This document shows positions 24,658 to 33,975 of a stretch of 64,000 bases of DNA, in pieces. The notes under the pieces are model-generated. The model saw only the letters and a list, made by a program, of their open reading frames with translations, made no database searches and had not been told where the DNA came from. Position 1 is the first letter of the stretch, and the number at the start of each line of letters is the position of its first letter. Made by a program: the position numbers and the translations under genes. This DNA is from Actinomycetota bacterium. Lineage in GTDB: Bacteria; Actinomycetota; Actinomycetes; S36-B12; CAIYMF01. Location of the stretch: positions 1-64,000 of the forward strand of contig JAPLAU010000007.1 of assembly GCA_026393115.1 (NCBI GenBank). The letters run 5' to 3'.

Positions 24658-25665
24658 TCAGTGAGGTTCGGGTTGTCGGTGTCGCAGCACAAGGGCGATT
24701 GCTCCGCTACTGGCAACCAAGAGAAGGCCTGTGATGAGCAGCGATAGAGCCACGCCCAGAGTGTGCGATGTCATCACGAGTGTGAGGGCGACAAGGGCCG
24801 CCACTGCACCGGCGGGCCATGGCCATTCTTTCGCGCGCATGAATTGCAGTACTCCTATGGCGATAAGTACTGCGAGAGCGACCTTGCCGAAGGCCAGCGA
24901 TTGGTCGGCGAGGGTGCGCACTTCTGCCTCAACGTCCAGTGGAGCATCGTCAAACTGGCTTCCGGTCATTGCGGCATTGGCGGCAGCGATGAACCATGTG
25001 CCGACCCCCAGAGCGATCGTGAGAACAGGCGGTCGCAGCCATCGGTAGAGCAGCAGCGAGCCGACGATACCCAGAGCAGTCAGGGCGACGGACTGCCAGA
25101 GACCGCCGCGCGCCAAACCCGGGTTGGTATCCCACAACACTCTGTCAACGAGGGCGGTGAGTGTCGCGCATGAGGCAACCCACACAGTCACAGTGGAAAG
25201 CACTCCAGGTGCGACCCACGCGGACAGCGCGGCGATCAGTAGGCCGACAGCAAACGCCGCGGTCACTGTCCAGTAAGGAGGCGCCATCATCTGGCCGGTG
25301 AAGTTGTCAACGTTGTTGGCTGGCTCAGTGGGAAATTGCAGGATGGTGAAGATGGCGAGAACCGCCGTCGCGCTGAAGAACACAGCCGTGAGCCTGCGCC
25401 GACCCTCGCGGGTGCCGGGTTCGGTCGGTTGACGCAGCGCGCGGAAACCCGGTGCACGAGTCGCCGTGACTGCGGCACAGGTCGCAAGAACTCCGGTGGC
25501 GAACGTTGCGATAGTGACGCGGACCACGAGCGAGAGCGAGTCCCACTGTCCAGCGAGTAGAACAACTCCCGCGGCAATCACCAAACCTGCCCCGACGAGG
25601 GTGGTCAGGAGTATTGCGCGTTGGGTGTGAGGATGCGGATTCGGCAGTGGCGCCAAGGTGCCCAT
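24658..25665 (-). CDS. Polytopic membrane protein, function unknown
   Basis: 335 residues from the ATG at 25665, with AAGGGGG 8 nt upstream; the open frame extends far upstream but only as antisense to lysA's leader. About nine hydrophobic segments are seen, e.g. AILLTTLVGAGLVIAAGVVL and LVVRVTIATFATGVLATCAAV. Loops with few charges and an extracytoplasmic acidic stretch (FDDAPLDVEAEVRTLAD) come before the last four spans. It ends with a basic ALVLRHRQPEPH tail. No transporter or enzyme motif is visible and I do not recognise the family. Divergent from lysA and inserted between argS and lysA. Confidence 0.7.
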   Translation of the reverse strand: MGTLAPLPNPHPHTQRAILLTTLVGAGLVIAAGVVLLAGQWDSLSLVVRVTIATFATGVLATCAAVTATRAPGFRALRQPTEPGTREGRRRLTAVFFSATAVLAIFTILQFPTEPANNVDNFTGQMMAPPYWTVTAAFAVGLLIAALSAWVAPGVLSTVTVWVASCATLTALVDRVLWDTNPGLARGGLWQSVALTALGIVGSLLLYRWLRPPVLTIALGVGTWFIAAANAAMTGSQFDDAPLDVEAEVRTLADQSLAFGKVALAVLIAIGVLQFMRAKEWPWPAGAVAALVALTLVMTSHTLGVALSLLITGLLLVASSGAIALVLRHRQPEPH

Positions 25666-25760
25666 GTCAACCCCCTTCAGGCGGGGACTCGGACAGTTCC
25701 AGTATCTCACCGTGAGGTGCGCAGCGCACGTGCCGACGAGGGCCTTGCGGGTGACATCGC

Positions 25761-25773
25761 TAGCCTTAAGCCC
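25761..25773 (+). promoter_or_regulatory. -10 box of a probable leaderless promoter for lysA
   Basis: TAGCCT at 25761-25766 is 7 nt from the ATG at 25774, and no ribosome site is present. It would start the lysA-hom-thrC-thrB transcript. Confidence 0.45.
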
Positions 25774-27207
25774 ATGCGCGCACACCCGGCGGGACCACGG
25801 CACGGTGAGGTTCTGACGGTGCCAGGCGCCCCGTCTCGACCCGAAACGCCCGAGCGACTGAACGCGCTCGATGCGAGCATCTGGCCACGGGGGGTCAGGC
25901 GCAGCGATGATCCCGCCGATCACGGTGCGATGCAGGTAGCCGGCCTTGACGTGCGCGACCTCGCACGTGAGTTTCGCACCCCACTCCTGGTGATGGACGA
26001 AAGTGATTTTCGTTTTCGGGCGGCCAGTTTCTCGGCAGCCTTCGACAATGCGGGTCAGGGCAGGGTCTATTACGCGGCGAAGGCCTTCCTGACCAGCACG
26101 ATCGCTCGCTGGTGCATTGAGGAGGGCCTGTCGATTGACGTGTGCACCGCTGGCGAATTGGCCTGCGCGTTGCGAGCGGGCGTGCCGGGCGATCGGTTGA
26201 TCATGCATGGCAACAACAAGTCCTCCGACGAACTCGGCCGCACCTTAGACGCGCGGGTGGGCCGCATCGTCATCGACTCATTCGAGGAAATTGCACGTCT
26301 GGCTTTCCTCGCCGCTGAGCGCGATGTTGTCGCTGACGTCTTGGTGCGCATCACCGTCGGCGTTGAAGCGCACACCCATGAGTTCATCGCGACCGCTCAC
26401 GAAGATCAAAAGTTCGGCTTCAGTCTTTCCGGGGGTAGTGCATTTGAGGCAGTTCGCCGAATCGCAGCACTTCCCTCACTTCGGCTTGTAGGGCTTCATT
26501 CGCATATTGGCTCTCAGATTTTCGACTCCGCCGGATTTGAGGTGGCCGCCCATCGCGTGGTCGAGTTTGCGGCTTCGGTGAGCCGCGACCTTGGAATCAC
26601 CGTGGGAGAACTCAACCTCGGTGGCGGTATGGGAATTGCCTATGTCGACGGAGATGATCCGCTCAACGTTGCTGACATGGCCAGCCAGTTGCGACGCATC
26701 GTCGAGCGAGAATGTCAGGCGTCGGGCCTGCCGATGCCGACAATTGCCGTTGAACCGGGCCGAGCGATCGTTGGGCCTACGACCATCACGGTTTACGAAG
26801 TCGGCACCGTGAAGCCGGTCGAACTTGATCAGGGCCAAGTGCGTACCTACGTATCCGTTGACGGAGGTATGAGTGACAACATTCGCACCGCCCTCTACGA
26901 CGCCGACTACACGGTGCGCCTTGCTTCGCGAGTGAGTGAGGCCCCGGCAATGCTGACCCGCATCGTCGGTAAGCATTGTGAGAGTGGCGACATCGTGGTG
27001 CGTGATGCGTGGTTGCCCTCAGACATCGCGCCCGGTGATCTTCTCGCCCTCGCGGCCACAGGAGCCTACTGTCGCCCCATGGCCAGCAACTACAACTACA
27101 TTCCCCGCCCAGCCGTAGTGGCAGTTCGCGACGGCCTGCCCCAGGTGCTGCTTCGCCGCGAGACTGAGGACGACCTCTTCGCCCTCGACATGGGTCTGGG
27201 AGACTGA
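25774..27207 (+). CDS. lysA: Diaminopimelate decarboxylase
   Basis: 477 residues from the ATG at 25774 (MRAHPAGPRHGE, the usual actinobacterial N-terminus); a longer upstream frame is non-coding. A fold-III PLP enzyme converting meso-diaminopimelate to L-lysine. The PLP lysine is K103 in YYAAKAFLTSTIARW. Other motifs are GLHSHIGSQIFD, LNLGGGMGIAY, and EPGRAIVGPTT for phosphate binding. The dimer-partner active-site Cys lies in GKHCESGDIVVRD. It is 4 bp upstream of hom, so the lysine and threonine branches of the aspartate pathway are co-transcribed. Confidence 0.97.
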   Translation: MRAHPAGPRHGEVLTVPGAPSRPETPERLNALDASIWPRGVRRSDDPADHGAMQVAGLDVRDLAREFRTPLLVMDESDFRFRAASFSAAFDNAGQGRVYYAAKAFLTSTIARWCIEEGLSIDVCTAGELACALRAGVPGDRLIMHGNNKSSDELGRTLDARVGRIVIDSFEEIARLAFLAAERDVVADVLVRITVGVEAHTHEFIATAHEDQKFGFSLSGGSAFEAVRRIAALPSLRLVGLHSHIGSQIFDSAGFEVAAHRVVEFAASVSRDLGITVGELNLGGGMGIAYVDGDDPLNVADMASQLRRIVERECQASGLPMPTIAVEPGRAIVGPTTITVYEVGTVKPVELDQGQVRTYVSVDGGMSDNIRTALYDADYTVRLASRVSEAPAMLTRIVGKHCESGDIVVRDAWLPSDIAPGDLLALAATGAYCRPMASNYNYIPRPAVVAVRDGLPQVLLRRETEDDLFALDMGLGD

Positions 27208-27211
27208 CGAC

Positions 27212-28528
27212 GTGACTGACCAGACCACCGCAGATCGCCCATCGCTCAAGGTCGTGCTCCTCGGCGCCGGAACTGTCGGCCAAGAGGTTGCCAGGCTCCT
27301 CGTCGAGAACGGTGGCGACCTTGCTGCCCGCGCTGGCGCACCGCTCGAACTCGTAGGAGTAGCCGTGCGCGACACGGCGAAGGTGCGCCCCGGAATCGAC
27401 CCAACGCTCATCACTGACGACGCGCTTGCGTTGGTGACGCGAGGCGACGTTGACATCGTCATCGAGGTGATGGGCGGAATCGAGCCGGCACGCACGTTGA
27501 TGCTGGCGGCAATGTCGGCCGGCGCGAGTGTGGTGACCGCGAATAAGGCGCTGCTCGCCGAGGACGGTGCCACTCTCTACGCAGCCGCCGAGGCTCACGA
27601 TGTTGACCTTTACTACGAGGCGTCAGTCGCCGGCGCTATTCCACTGCTGCGCCCACTGCGTGAGTCGCTGGTCGGCGACAACGTTCGTCGTGTACTCGGA
27701 ATCGTCAACGGCACCACCAACTTCATACTCACCAAGATGGACGAACAGGGTGCTGACTACGCCGACGTGTTAGCCGAGGCACAGGCCCTCGGATTTGCTG
27801 AAGCTGATCCCACTGCTGACGTCGAAGGATTCGACTCGGCTGCCAAGGCAGCCATCCTCGCGGGCTTGGCTTTTCACACTCGCGTGACGATCAGTGACGT
27901 TCACCGCGAAGGAATGACCGGAGTCACGGCGGCCGATATTGCCGCTGCACGTGACATGGGCTTTGTTATCAAGTTGCTGGCCGTCGCTGAACTCACCGCC
28001 GACGAGCAGGGCGTCGTAGTGCGCGTACACCCGGCGATGGTGCCTCGCTCGCACCCACTGGCGGCAGTGCGCGAAGCGTTCAATGCCGTGTTCGTTGAGG
28101 CCGACTCCGCTGGCCAGGTGATGTTTTACGGCCGAGGCGCGGGAGGTGCACCCACCGCGAGCGCAGTTCTTGGCGACATCGTGGCAGTGGGCCGCAACCG
28201 TGTCAGTGGGCGACGAGGACCCGGTGAGTCGACCTACGCCGACCTAGAGCCCCGGTCAATTGCAAGTGCGTACACGCGCTACTACGTGAATTTGCAGGTG
28301 GCCGATCGTCCGGGTGTGCTCGCGACGATCGCGCAGATTTTCGCCGACAACGGTGTTTCGATTCAGGTTGTGCGTCAAGACGGATCCGGCGATCAGGCCT
28401 CGCTTCTCGTTCGTACGCACCTCGCTACCGATGAGGCGCTGCAACGCACTATCGACTTGCTCCGCGAAGCGCCATCCGTTCGCAGCGTCGTGGGTGTCAT
28501 GCGCGTTGAAGGTGAGGCAGGGCCCTGA
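27212..28528 (+). CDS. hom: Homoserine dehydrogenase with ACT domain
   Basis: 438 residues, GTG start. The NAD(P)-binding fold begins [20 protein letters not shown]. The catalytic region includes [33 protein letters not shown], and [14 protein letters not shown]. The C-terminal ACT domain at about 350-430 ([20 protein letters not shown]) is the usual site of threonine feedback control. It reduces aspartate semialdehyde to homoserine. The last base of the stop is the first base of the thrC start (TGATG), so translation is coupled. Confidence 0.97.
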   Translation: MTDQTTADRPSLKVVLLGAGTVGQEVARLLVENGGDLAARAGAPLELVGVAVRDTAKVRPGIDPTLITDDALALVTRGDVDIVIEVMGGIEPARTLMLAAMSAGASVVTANKALLAEDGATLYAAAEAHDVDLYYEASVAGAIPLLRPLRESLVGDNVRRVLGIVNGTTNFILTKMDEQGADYADVLAEAQALGFAEADPTADVEGFDSAAKAAILAGLAFHTRVTISDVHREGMTGVTAADIAAARDMGFVIKLLAVAELTADEQGVVVRVHPAMVPRSHPLAAVREAFNAVFVEADSAGQVMFYGRGAGGAPTASAVLGDIVAVGRNRVSGRRGPGESTYADLEPRSIASAYTRYYVNLQVADRPGVLATIAQIFADNGVSIQVVRQDGSGDQASLLVRTHLATDEALQRTIDLLREAPSVRSVVGVMRVEGEAGP

Positions 28529-29586
28529 TGGTGCATCAATGGCGCGGCATCATCACCGAGTACCGAGATCGCTTTGATATCAGCGATGACATGCCGGTGG
28601 TTACTCTCGGAGAAGGTGGAACTCCTGCGGTCTACGCCTGTGAACTGAGCGAACTCACCGGCTGCGAGGTCTACCTCAAGGTCGAGGGAATGAACCCCAC
28701 CGGCTCGTTCAAAGACCGCGGCATGACGATGGCGATCTCGGTGGCGGCCCATGAGGGGTCACGGGCGGTCATTTGTGCAAGTACCGGAAACACCAGTGCG
28801 AGCGCTGCTGCCTACGCGGCTAAGGCCGGAATGACTGCCGCAGTGCTGGTACCCGACGGCAAGATCGCGATGGGCAAACTTGCGCAGGCATTGGTGCACG
28901 GCGCCACGTTGCTGCAGGTCGAGGGCAACTTCGATGACTGCTTGGTTCTCGCGCGCAGCCTTTCCGAGAACTACCCGGTGGCGTTGGTCAACAGTGTCAA
29001 TCCGCACCGCATCGAAGGACAGAAGACGGCGTCATTCGAAGTGGTCGACGCACTCGGCGCAGCGCCAGACGTTCACTGCCTGCCGGTTGGTAACGCGGGC
29101 AACATCACCGCGTACTGGAAGGGTTATGTCGAGTACGCCGCTGATGGTCATGCCACCAGTACTCCGCGCATGTGGGGCTTCCAAGCTGAAGGTGCCGCGC
29201 CGATCGTGCGGGGTGCCGTGGTGAAAGATCCCGAAACCATCGCAACGGCCATTCGCATCGGTAACCCGGCGTCGTGGCAGCAGGCCGAAGCTGCCCGCGA
29301 CGACAGCGGTGGCGTCATCGACATGGTCAGTGATGAGCAGATTCTCGCGGCCTATCACCTGTTGGCATCGCGTGAAGGGGTGTTCGTTGAGCCCGCGTCC
29401 GCGGCCAGCGTCGCTGGGTTGCTCATGATGACTGAGCGCGGCCAACTTGATCGCGGTCAGCGTGTGGTGTGCACGGTCACTGGCAATGGTTTGAAGGATC
29501 CCCACTGGGCGATTGACGGAGCGCCGGATCCGGTGCGAGTTCCTGTCGACGCGGCGCGCGCGGCCGCAGCATTGGGCTTGGCATGA
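28528..29586 (+). CDS. thrC: Threonine synthase
   Basis: 352 residues. A PLP enzyme turning O-phosphohomoserine into threonine. It has the PLP lysine in [16 protein letters not shown] near 62, [20 protein letters not shown], and the phosphate-binding glycine loop [16 protein letters not shown]. The length is that of the short actinobacterial form. The start overlaps the hom stop and the stop overlaps the thrB start by 4 bp. Confidence 0.97.
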   Translation: MVHQWRGIITEYRDRFDISDDMPVVTLGEGGTPAVYACELSELTGCEVYLKVEGMNPTGSFKDRGMTMAISVAAHEGSRAVICASTGNTSASAAAYAAKAGMTAAVLVPDGKIAMGKLAQALVHGATLLQVEGNFDDCLVLARSLSENYPVALVNSVNPHRIEGQKTASFEVVDALGAAPDVHCLPVGNAGNITAYWKGYVEYAADGHATSTPRMWGFQAEGAAPIVRGAVVKDPETIATAIRIGNPASWQQAEAARDDSGGVIDMVSDEQILAAYHLLASREGVFVEPASAASVAGLLMMTERGQLDRGQRVVCTVTGNGLKDPHWAIDGAPDPVRVPVDAARAAAALGLA

Positions 29587-30482
29587 GTTCAGGGCCGTTC
29601 ACTGTTTCCGTGCCGGCAACGAGTGCCAATCTTGGTCCGGGCTTCGATTCCTTGGGTCTCGCCCTTGGCCTGCGCGACGAAGTCACGGCCGAGATCACTG
29701 ACAGCGGCGGTGTTGTTGTTCAGATGCAGGGTCAGGGAGCCGACGAACTTCCGCGTGACGAAACGCATCTGATCGCGGCGACCCTGCTGCAGGCACTGCG
29801 AGATGCGGGCGTCGACGTTTCTGGGTTGCAGGTGTCGACAGTGAACCGCATTCCGCATGGTCGTGGACTCGGATCAAGCGCTGCGGCGGTTGTCGCGGCC
29901 GTCACGCTGGCTCGGTGTCTTTCTGGCGGTGACGACTCACCGATCTCGCTCGATCGCCAATTCGACCTCGCCGTCGCAATCGAAGGGCATCCCGACAATG
30001 TGGCACCTGCAATTCTGGGTGGACTCACGATTGCGTGGCCCGACGTTGCGACCGGTAAGCCGCGGGCCGTTCCTTTGAAAGTGCACCCGTCCGTTCGAGC
30101 AATTGTGTGTGTGCCCAATGAGCAGATGTCGACACAGGCGGCTCGAGGGTTGTTGCCCGCGCAGGTGTCTCACAGTGACGCCTCGGCGACAGCGGCTCGC
30201 AGTGCACTGCTGGTGCACGCGTTGACCTCCGATCCGTCGCTGTTACTCGATGCCACGGCAGACTTACTTCATCAGCCGTATCGGCTCGATTCCATGCCAC
30301 ACTCGCGTGATCTCATTGCCACACTGCGGGGTAGGGGAGTGGCTGCCACCCTGTCGGGCTCAGGCCCCACCGTGCTTGTGCTCACGACCGAAGACGATAC
30401 CGAAGCGGCGCTTTCGGCGGCCCCTGGTTTTGAGGTGTGGCCCCTCGAGATCGAGGCTCGCGGGGCCTATCTGCTATCCTGA
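29583..30482 (+). CDS. thrB: Homoserine kinase
   Basis: 299 residues. GHMP kinase phosphorylating homoserine before threonine synthase. N-terminal [20 protein letters not shown] and the ATP-binding [20 protein letters not shown] are typical. [14 protein letters not shown] and [11 protein letters not shown] complete the GHMP motifs. It starts inside the end of thrC (ATGA overlap). Its final codons contain the TATCCT that may serve as the rho -10 box. Confidence 0.96.
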   Translation: MSSGPFTVSVPATSANLGPGFDSLGLALGLRDEVTAEITDSGGVVVQMQGQGADELPRDETHLIAATLLQALRDAGVDVSGLQVSTVNRIPHGRGLGSSAAAVVAAVTLARCLSGGDDSPISLDRQFDLAVAIEGHPDNVAPAILGGLTIAWPDVATGKPRAVPLKVHPSVRAIVCVPNEQMSTQAARGLLPAQVSHSDASATAARSALLVHALTSDPSLLLDATADLLHQPYRLDSMPHSRDLIATLRGRGVAATLSGSGPTVLVLTTEDDTEAALSAAPGFEVWPLEIEARGAYLLS

Positions 30483-30593
30483 GGATGTCCGGGTTGATGA
30501 TCGGTGTTCTCCCCTCGAATGTGGCAACCGTGTTCGTCACAGCATCGATTGTCGGACAGTCCGCTTCAGCCGAATCTCACGTAGGTACGTGAG
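30475..30593 (+). promoter_or_regulatory. rho leader with possible -10 box and perfect 18-nt palindrome
   Basis: About 215 bp separate thrB from the rho start. TATCCT at 30475-30480 fits a -10 box. At 30576-30593 the sequence CTCACGTA-GG-TACGTGAG forms an 8-bp perfect stem with a 2-nt spacer. rho genes are commonly autoregulated through long leaders, so this is a reasonable place for operator or RNA control. No U-tract follows the palindrome, so it is not an ordinary terminator. Confidence 0.4.
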
Positions 30594-30697
30594 CCGCTGA
30601 CCGGATGCTCCACTCCAATGAACCCCGCCTGCTCGTGGCAGAACCAAGCCCGACGGCACGCGTGCCTGCACGCACAACCCCTTGGAAGGACCGGTCA

Positions 30698-32476
30698 GTG
30701 ACCGACACCACCTCCAGCCTCACGGCGATGAAGCTTCCCGAGCTCAAGAAGCTCGCGGGCGAACTCGGAATCACCGGGGCTTCAGCAATGCGTAAGGGCG
30801 ACCTCGTAGGCGCCATTTCCTCCAGCCAGGGAGGCAGTTCGACTGCCTCGGCTGGAAAGTCCCGCTCGAAGGAGCAGGGCGCCGGTCAGACGTCGCAGAA
30901 GCGCGATGAGAGTCCGGCTACACAGAACGATGGAGCCGACACTGGTTTGGCCCAGCGCGAGCCGCGCACTCGCGAGCGCAACCGCGAGAACCGCGACAAC
31001 AACCAGTCCAGCGGCCAGACCAATGGCCAGCAGGACCGCGACAACAACCAGTCCAGCGGCCAGACCAGTGGCCAGACCAGTGGCCAGCAGAACCGCGACA
31101 ACAGCCAGTCCAACGCCAGCGCCGAGGGCGGCCAGCGTGAGCAGGGCAATCGCGCGGGTAGTCAGCAAAACCGTGACAACCGCGACAGCGGTAGTCAGCA
31201 GAACCGTGACAACCGCGGTCAGCAAAACCGCGATAGTGAGGACGATCGCGGTAATCGCCGTCGACGCCGCGGCCGTGACCGGTTCCGTGATCGCGAGCGT
31301 CCAGCCGTTGGCGGTCGTGACGATTACGACGTCGCCGAAGACGATGTACTGCTTCCCGTGGCCGGCATCGTTGACATGATGGACAACTACGCGTTTGTGC
31401 GCACGAGTGGTTACTTGCCCGGATCCAACGACGTCTACATCGCGCTGGGGTTGGCCAAGAAGATGGGCCTGCGCAAGGGCGATGCCGTCACCGGTGCGGT
31501 ACGCCAACAACGTGACGGTGAATCGCGACAGAAGTTCAACCCGCTTGTGCGTATCGACACCATCAACGGCCTTGACCCCGAGAAGGCTCGCGATCGTGTT
31601 GAGTTCGGCAAGCTCACGCCGTTGTACCCGCAGGATCGTTTGCGCCTCGAAAACGACCCCACTAACTTGGTGACTCGCGTCATCGACTTGGTGGCGCCGA
31701 TCGGTAAGGGTCAGCGCGGACTCATCGTGTCACCGCCCAAGGCGGGTAAGACGATGGTCCTGCAGGCGATTGCCAATGCCATTACGGCAAACAATCCCGA
31801 GTGTCACCTCATGGTGGTGCTGGTCGACGAACGACCTGAAGAGGTCACCGACATGCAGCGTTCGGTGAAGGGTGAGGTAATTGCCTCGACCTTCGACCGT
31901 CCCGCTGAAGATCACACGATCATCGCCGAACTCGCCATCGAGCGTGCGAAGCGATTGGTCGAGATGGGTATGGACGTGGTGGTGCTCCTCGACTCCATGA
32001 CTCGCCTCGGTCGCGCCTACAACTTGGCGGCGCCCGCAAGCGGTCGCATCCTGTCCGGTGGTGTCGATTCGACGGCGCTCTACCCGCCCAAGCGCTTCTT
32101 CGGCGCGGCCCGCAACATCGAGCACGGTGGTTCGCTCACCATTCTTGCCACGGCGCTGGTCGAAACCGGATCGCGCATGGATGAGGTCATCTTCGAGGAG
32201 TTCAAGGGCACCGGAAACATGGAGCTCAAGCTTGACCGGCGATTGGCCGACAAGCGCATCTTCCCGGCCGTCGATGTCGATGCGTCCGGAACTCGTAAGG
32301 AAGAGATCCTGCTGAGCCCCGACGAACTCAAGGCGGTCTGGAAGCTTCGCCGGGTGCTGCACTCGCTCGAAGGGCAGCAGGCCATTGAGTTGCTGCTGAA
32401 CAAGTTGCGTGAGACCAAGACCAATGGCGAATTCCTCATGCAGGTCGCGAAAACCACTCCTGGTGGAGAGGGCTAG
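30698..32476 (+). CDS. rho: Transcription termination factor Rho with Asn/Gln/Arg-rich insertion
   Basis: 592 residues from the GTG at 30698, which has GGAAGGA 7 nt upstream. Rho is a hexameric RNA-dependent ATPase that terminates transcription. The Rho N-domain (about 5-42, MKLPELKKLAGELGI) is split from the RNA-binding cold-shock domain (about 210-285, LLPVAGIVDMMDNYAFVRTS) by about 160 residues of disordered, repeat-rich sequence. That insert is full of Asn, Gln, Arg, Asp and Ser (NRDNNQSSGQT units). The ATPase core has the P-loop SPPKAGKTMVLQ near 345 and VLLDSMTRLGRAYN. Inserted domains are known from high-GC actinobacterial Rho; the N/Q-rich composition here is marked. Confidence 0.96.
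   Translation: MTDTTSSLTAMKLPELKKLAGELGITGASAMRKGDLVGAISSSQGGSSTASAGKSRSKEQGAGQTSQKRDESPATQNDGADTGLAQREPRTRERNRENRDNNQSSGQTNGQQDRDNNQSSGQTSGQTSGQQNRDNSQSNASAEGGQREQGNRAGSQQNRDNRDSGSQQNRDNRGQQNRDSEDDRGNRRRRRGRDRFRDRERPAVGGRDDYDVAEDDVLLPVAGIVDMMDNYAFVRTSGYLPGSNDVYIALGLAKKMGLRKGDAVTGAVRQQRDGESRQKFNPLVRIDTINGLDPEKARDRVEFGKLTPLYPQDRLRLENDPTNLVTRVIDLVAPIGKGQRGLIVSPPKAGKTMVLQAIANAITANNPECHLMVVLVDERPEEVTDMQRSVKGEVIASTFDRPAEDHTIIAELAIERAKRLVEMGMDVVVLLDSMTRLGRAYNLAAPASGRILSGGVDSTALYPPKRFFGAARNIEHGGSLTILATALVETGSRMDEVIFEEFKGTGNMELKLDRRLADKRIFPAVDVDASGTRKEEILLSPDELKAVWKLRRVLHSLEGQQAIELLLNKLRETKTNGEFLMQVAKTTPGGEG
30991..31110 (+). repeat. 45-bp coding repeat in the Rho insertion
   Basis: A unit beginning CCGCGACAACAACCAGTCCA recurs 45 bp later at 31036. 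It recurs again in diverged form at 31093, after an extra 12-bp duplication (CCAGACCAGTGG). It encodes RDNNQSSGQT-type repeats. The near-identity at DNA level shows recent tandem expansion. Confidence 0.85.
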
Positions 32477-32500
32477 CCCTGATCCTGATGGGCAGTTTGT

Positions 32501-32536
32501 GGCACGAGTGCCCCTAGTGGCACACTGATGGCACTA
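32501..32536 (+). promoter_or_regulatory. Overlapping inverted repeats in the rpmE leader
   Basis: GGCAC-GA-GTGCC (32501-32512) can form a small hairpin. The same AGTGCC (32507-32512) can pair instead with GGCACT (32530-32535), so the two structures exclude each other. It lies between rho and rpmE, 50-85 nt before the L31 start, where autoregulatory or attenuation signals are plausible. Function is inferred only. Confidence 0.3.
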
Positions 32537-32585
32537 TCGGTTCACGCTTCTGGCGACCCGGTGGACCTACGAATGAGGAGCAGTT

Positions 32586-32801
32586 GTGAAGCCTGACATC
32601 CACCCCGCGTACAACGAGACCACTGTTTCGTGCACGTGCGGATCTACGTTCACCACCCACAGCACCGCGAAGAACGGCGTGATTCACGCTGAAGTCTGCT
32701 CGCAGTGCCACCCGTTCTACACCGGTAAGCAGAAGATCCTCGACACCGGCGGTCGTATCGCCAAGTTCGAGAAGCGCTTCGGCAAGTCCGGCGACGAATA
32801 G
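32586..32801 (+). CDS. rpmE: 50S ribosomal protein L31 (zinc-binding C+ form)
   Basis: 71 residues from GTG with GAGGAG upstream. The start [20 protein letters not shown] and the cysteines CTCG ... [13 protein letters not shown] are those of the zinc-containing form of L31. It sits between rho and prfA as in other actinobacteria and is followed by a strong terminator. Confidence 0.97.
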   Translation: MKPDIHPAYNETTVSCTCGSTFTTHSTAKNGVIHAEVCSQCHPFYTGKQKILDTGGRIAKFEKRFGKSGDE

Positions 32802-32807
32802 CGACTT

Positions 32808-32858
32808 CGACGGGCGCCTCGCTTCCCACGTGGAAGCGGTGGCGCCCGTCGTGCTTTT
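32808..32858 (+). terminator. Rho-independent terminator after rpmE
   Basis: CGACGGGCGCC (32808-32818) pairs with GGCGCCCGTCG (32841-32851). An inner stem CGCTTCC/GGAAGCG lengthens the hairpin, and GCTTTT follows. Confidence 0.9.
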
Positions 32859-32898
32859 CACCACCGTTCGGTAGTAGCGCAGTGTCGAGGAGGTGCAC

Positions 32899-33975
32899 AT
32901 GTTCGAAACAGTGATGCCGATGGAGGCGGAACTGTCGGAGGTCGAAACTGCGCTTTCTGACCCTGCCGTGCACGCGGATCAGTCACGCGCTCGCATTCTT
33001 GGTCGTCGGCACGCTGCTCTCATTCCGGTGGTGAACACCTACCGACGCTGGCTTGCTCTTGCAGGTGATGCGCAAGCGGCGCGCGAACTCGGTGAGGATG
33101 ACTCCGACATGCTCGCGGAGGCAGATCGTCTCGATGCCGAGCGCGATGTCGTTGCCGAACAACTCACGCGCCTCTTGGTGCCGCGCGATCCGCTCGACGG
33201 TAAGGACGTCATCCTCGAAATCAAGGCGGGTGAAGGTGGCGAGGAGTCCGCGCTCTTTGCCGCTGACTTGCTGCGTATGTACCTTCGCTACGCCGAGCGG
33301 TGCGGATGGTCGACCGAAGTTCTTGAAGCCGAAGAGAGCGACCTCGGTGGATATAAGGACGTTGCCGTTGCGGTGAAGACGCGTGGCACCCTCGACCTCG
33401 ACACGGCCCCCTATGCGCGGCTGAAGTTTGAAGGTGGCGTGCATCGCGTGCAGCGGGTGCCGGTCACCGAGTCGCAAGGGCGCATTCACACCTCGGCTGC
33501 CGGAGTTCTGGTGCTTCCTGAAGCAGAAGAGGTGGAAGTTGAGATTGACGCCAATGATTTGCGCATTGACGTCTTTCGATCAAGTGGTCCCGGCGGTCAG
33601 AGTGTCAACACCACTGACTCGGCGGTACGAATCACGCACGTGCCCACGGGCATCGTGGTGTCGTGTCAGAACGAGAAGAGCCAGTTGCAGAACAAGGAGT
33701 CGGCGATGCGCATTCTTCGCGCACGCATGCTGGCGGCAGCGCAAGAACGTGCGGCGGCCGACGCGAGTGCCGCTCGTCGAAGCCAAGTGCGCACGGTTGA
33801 CCGTAGTGAGCGCATTCGCACCTACAACTTTCCTGAGAATCGCATTGCTGACCACCGCATCGGATTCAAGGCGCACAATCTCGATCAGGTGCTTGACGGC
33901 GACCTCGGGGATCTGATCCAGGCGTTGGTCGACGCCGACGTGGCCGAGCGACTCGCTGAGACACCGCCGTCATGA
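32899..33975 (+). CDS. prfA: Peptide chain release factor 1
   Basis: 358 residues from the ATG at 32899; a GTG at 32893 is in frame but overlaps the GAGGAGG ribosome site. The GGQ motif that triggers peptide release is at 232-234 in [20 protein letters not shown]. It reads stop codons UAA and UAG through its domain 2. The segments [18 protein letters not shown] and [19 protein letters not shown] are characteristic. It overlaps prmC by 4 bp, pairing the factor with the enzyme that methylates its GGQ glutamine. Confidence 0.97.
   Translation: MFETVMPMEAELSEVETALSDPAVHADQSRARILGRRHAALIPVVNTYRRWLALAGDAQAARELGEDDSDMLAEADRLDAERDVVAEQLTRLLVPRDPLDGKDVILEIKAGEGGEESALFAADLLRMYLRYAERCGWSTEVLEAEESDLGGYKDVAVAVKTRGTLDLDTAPYARLKFEGGVHRVQRVPVTESQGRIHTSAAGVLVLPEAEEVEVEIDANDLRIDVFRSSGPGGQSVNTTDSAVRITHVPTGIVVSCQNEKSQLQNKESAMRILRARMLAAAQERAAADASAARRSQVRTVDRSERIRTYNFPENRIADHRIGFKAHNLDQVLDGDLGDLIQALVDADVAERLAETPPS

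Noticed and set aside
25666-26208. Upstream 181 codons of the open frame of the membrane protein at 24658-25665
   Set aside because: Antisense to lysA, no membrane or domain features; a strong ribosome site marks the ATG at 25665 as the true start.
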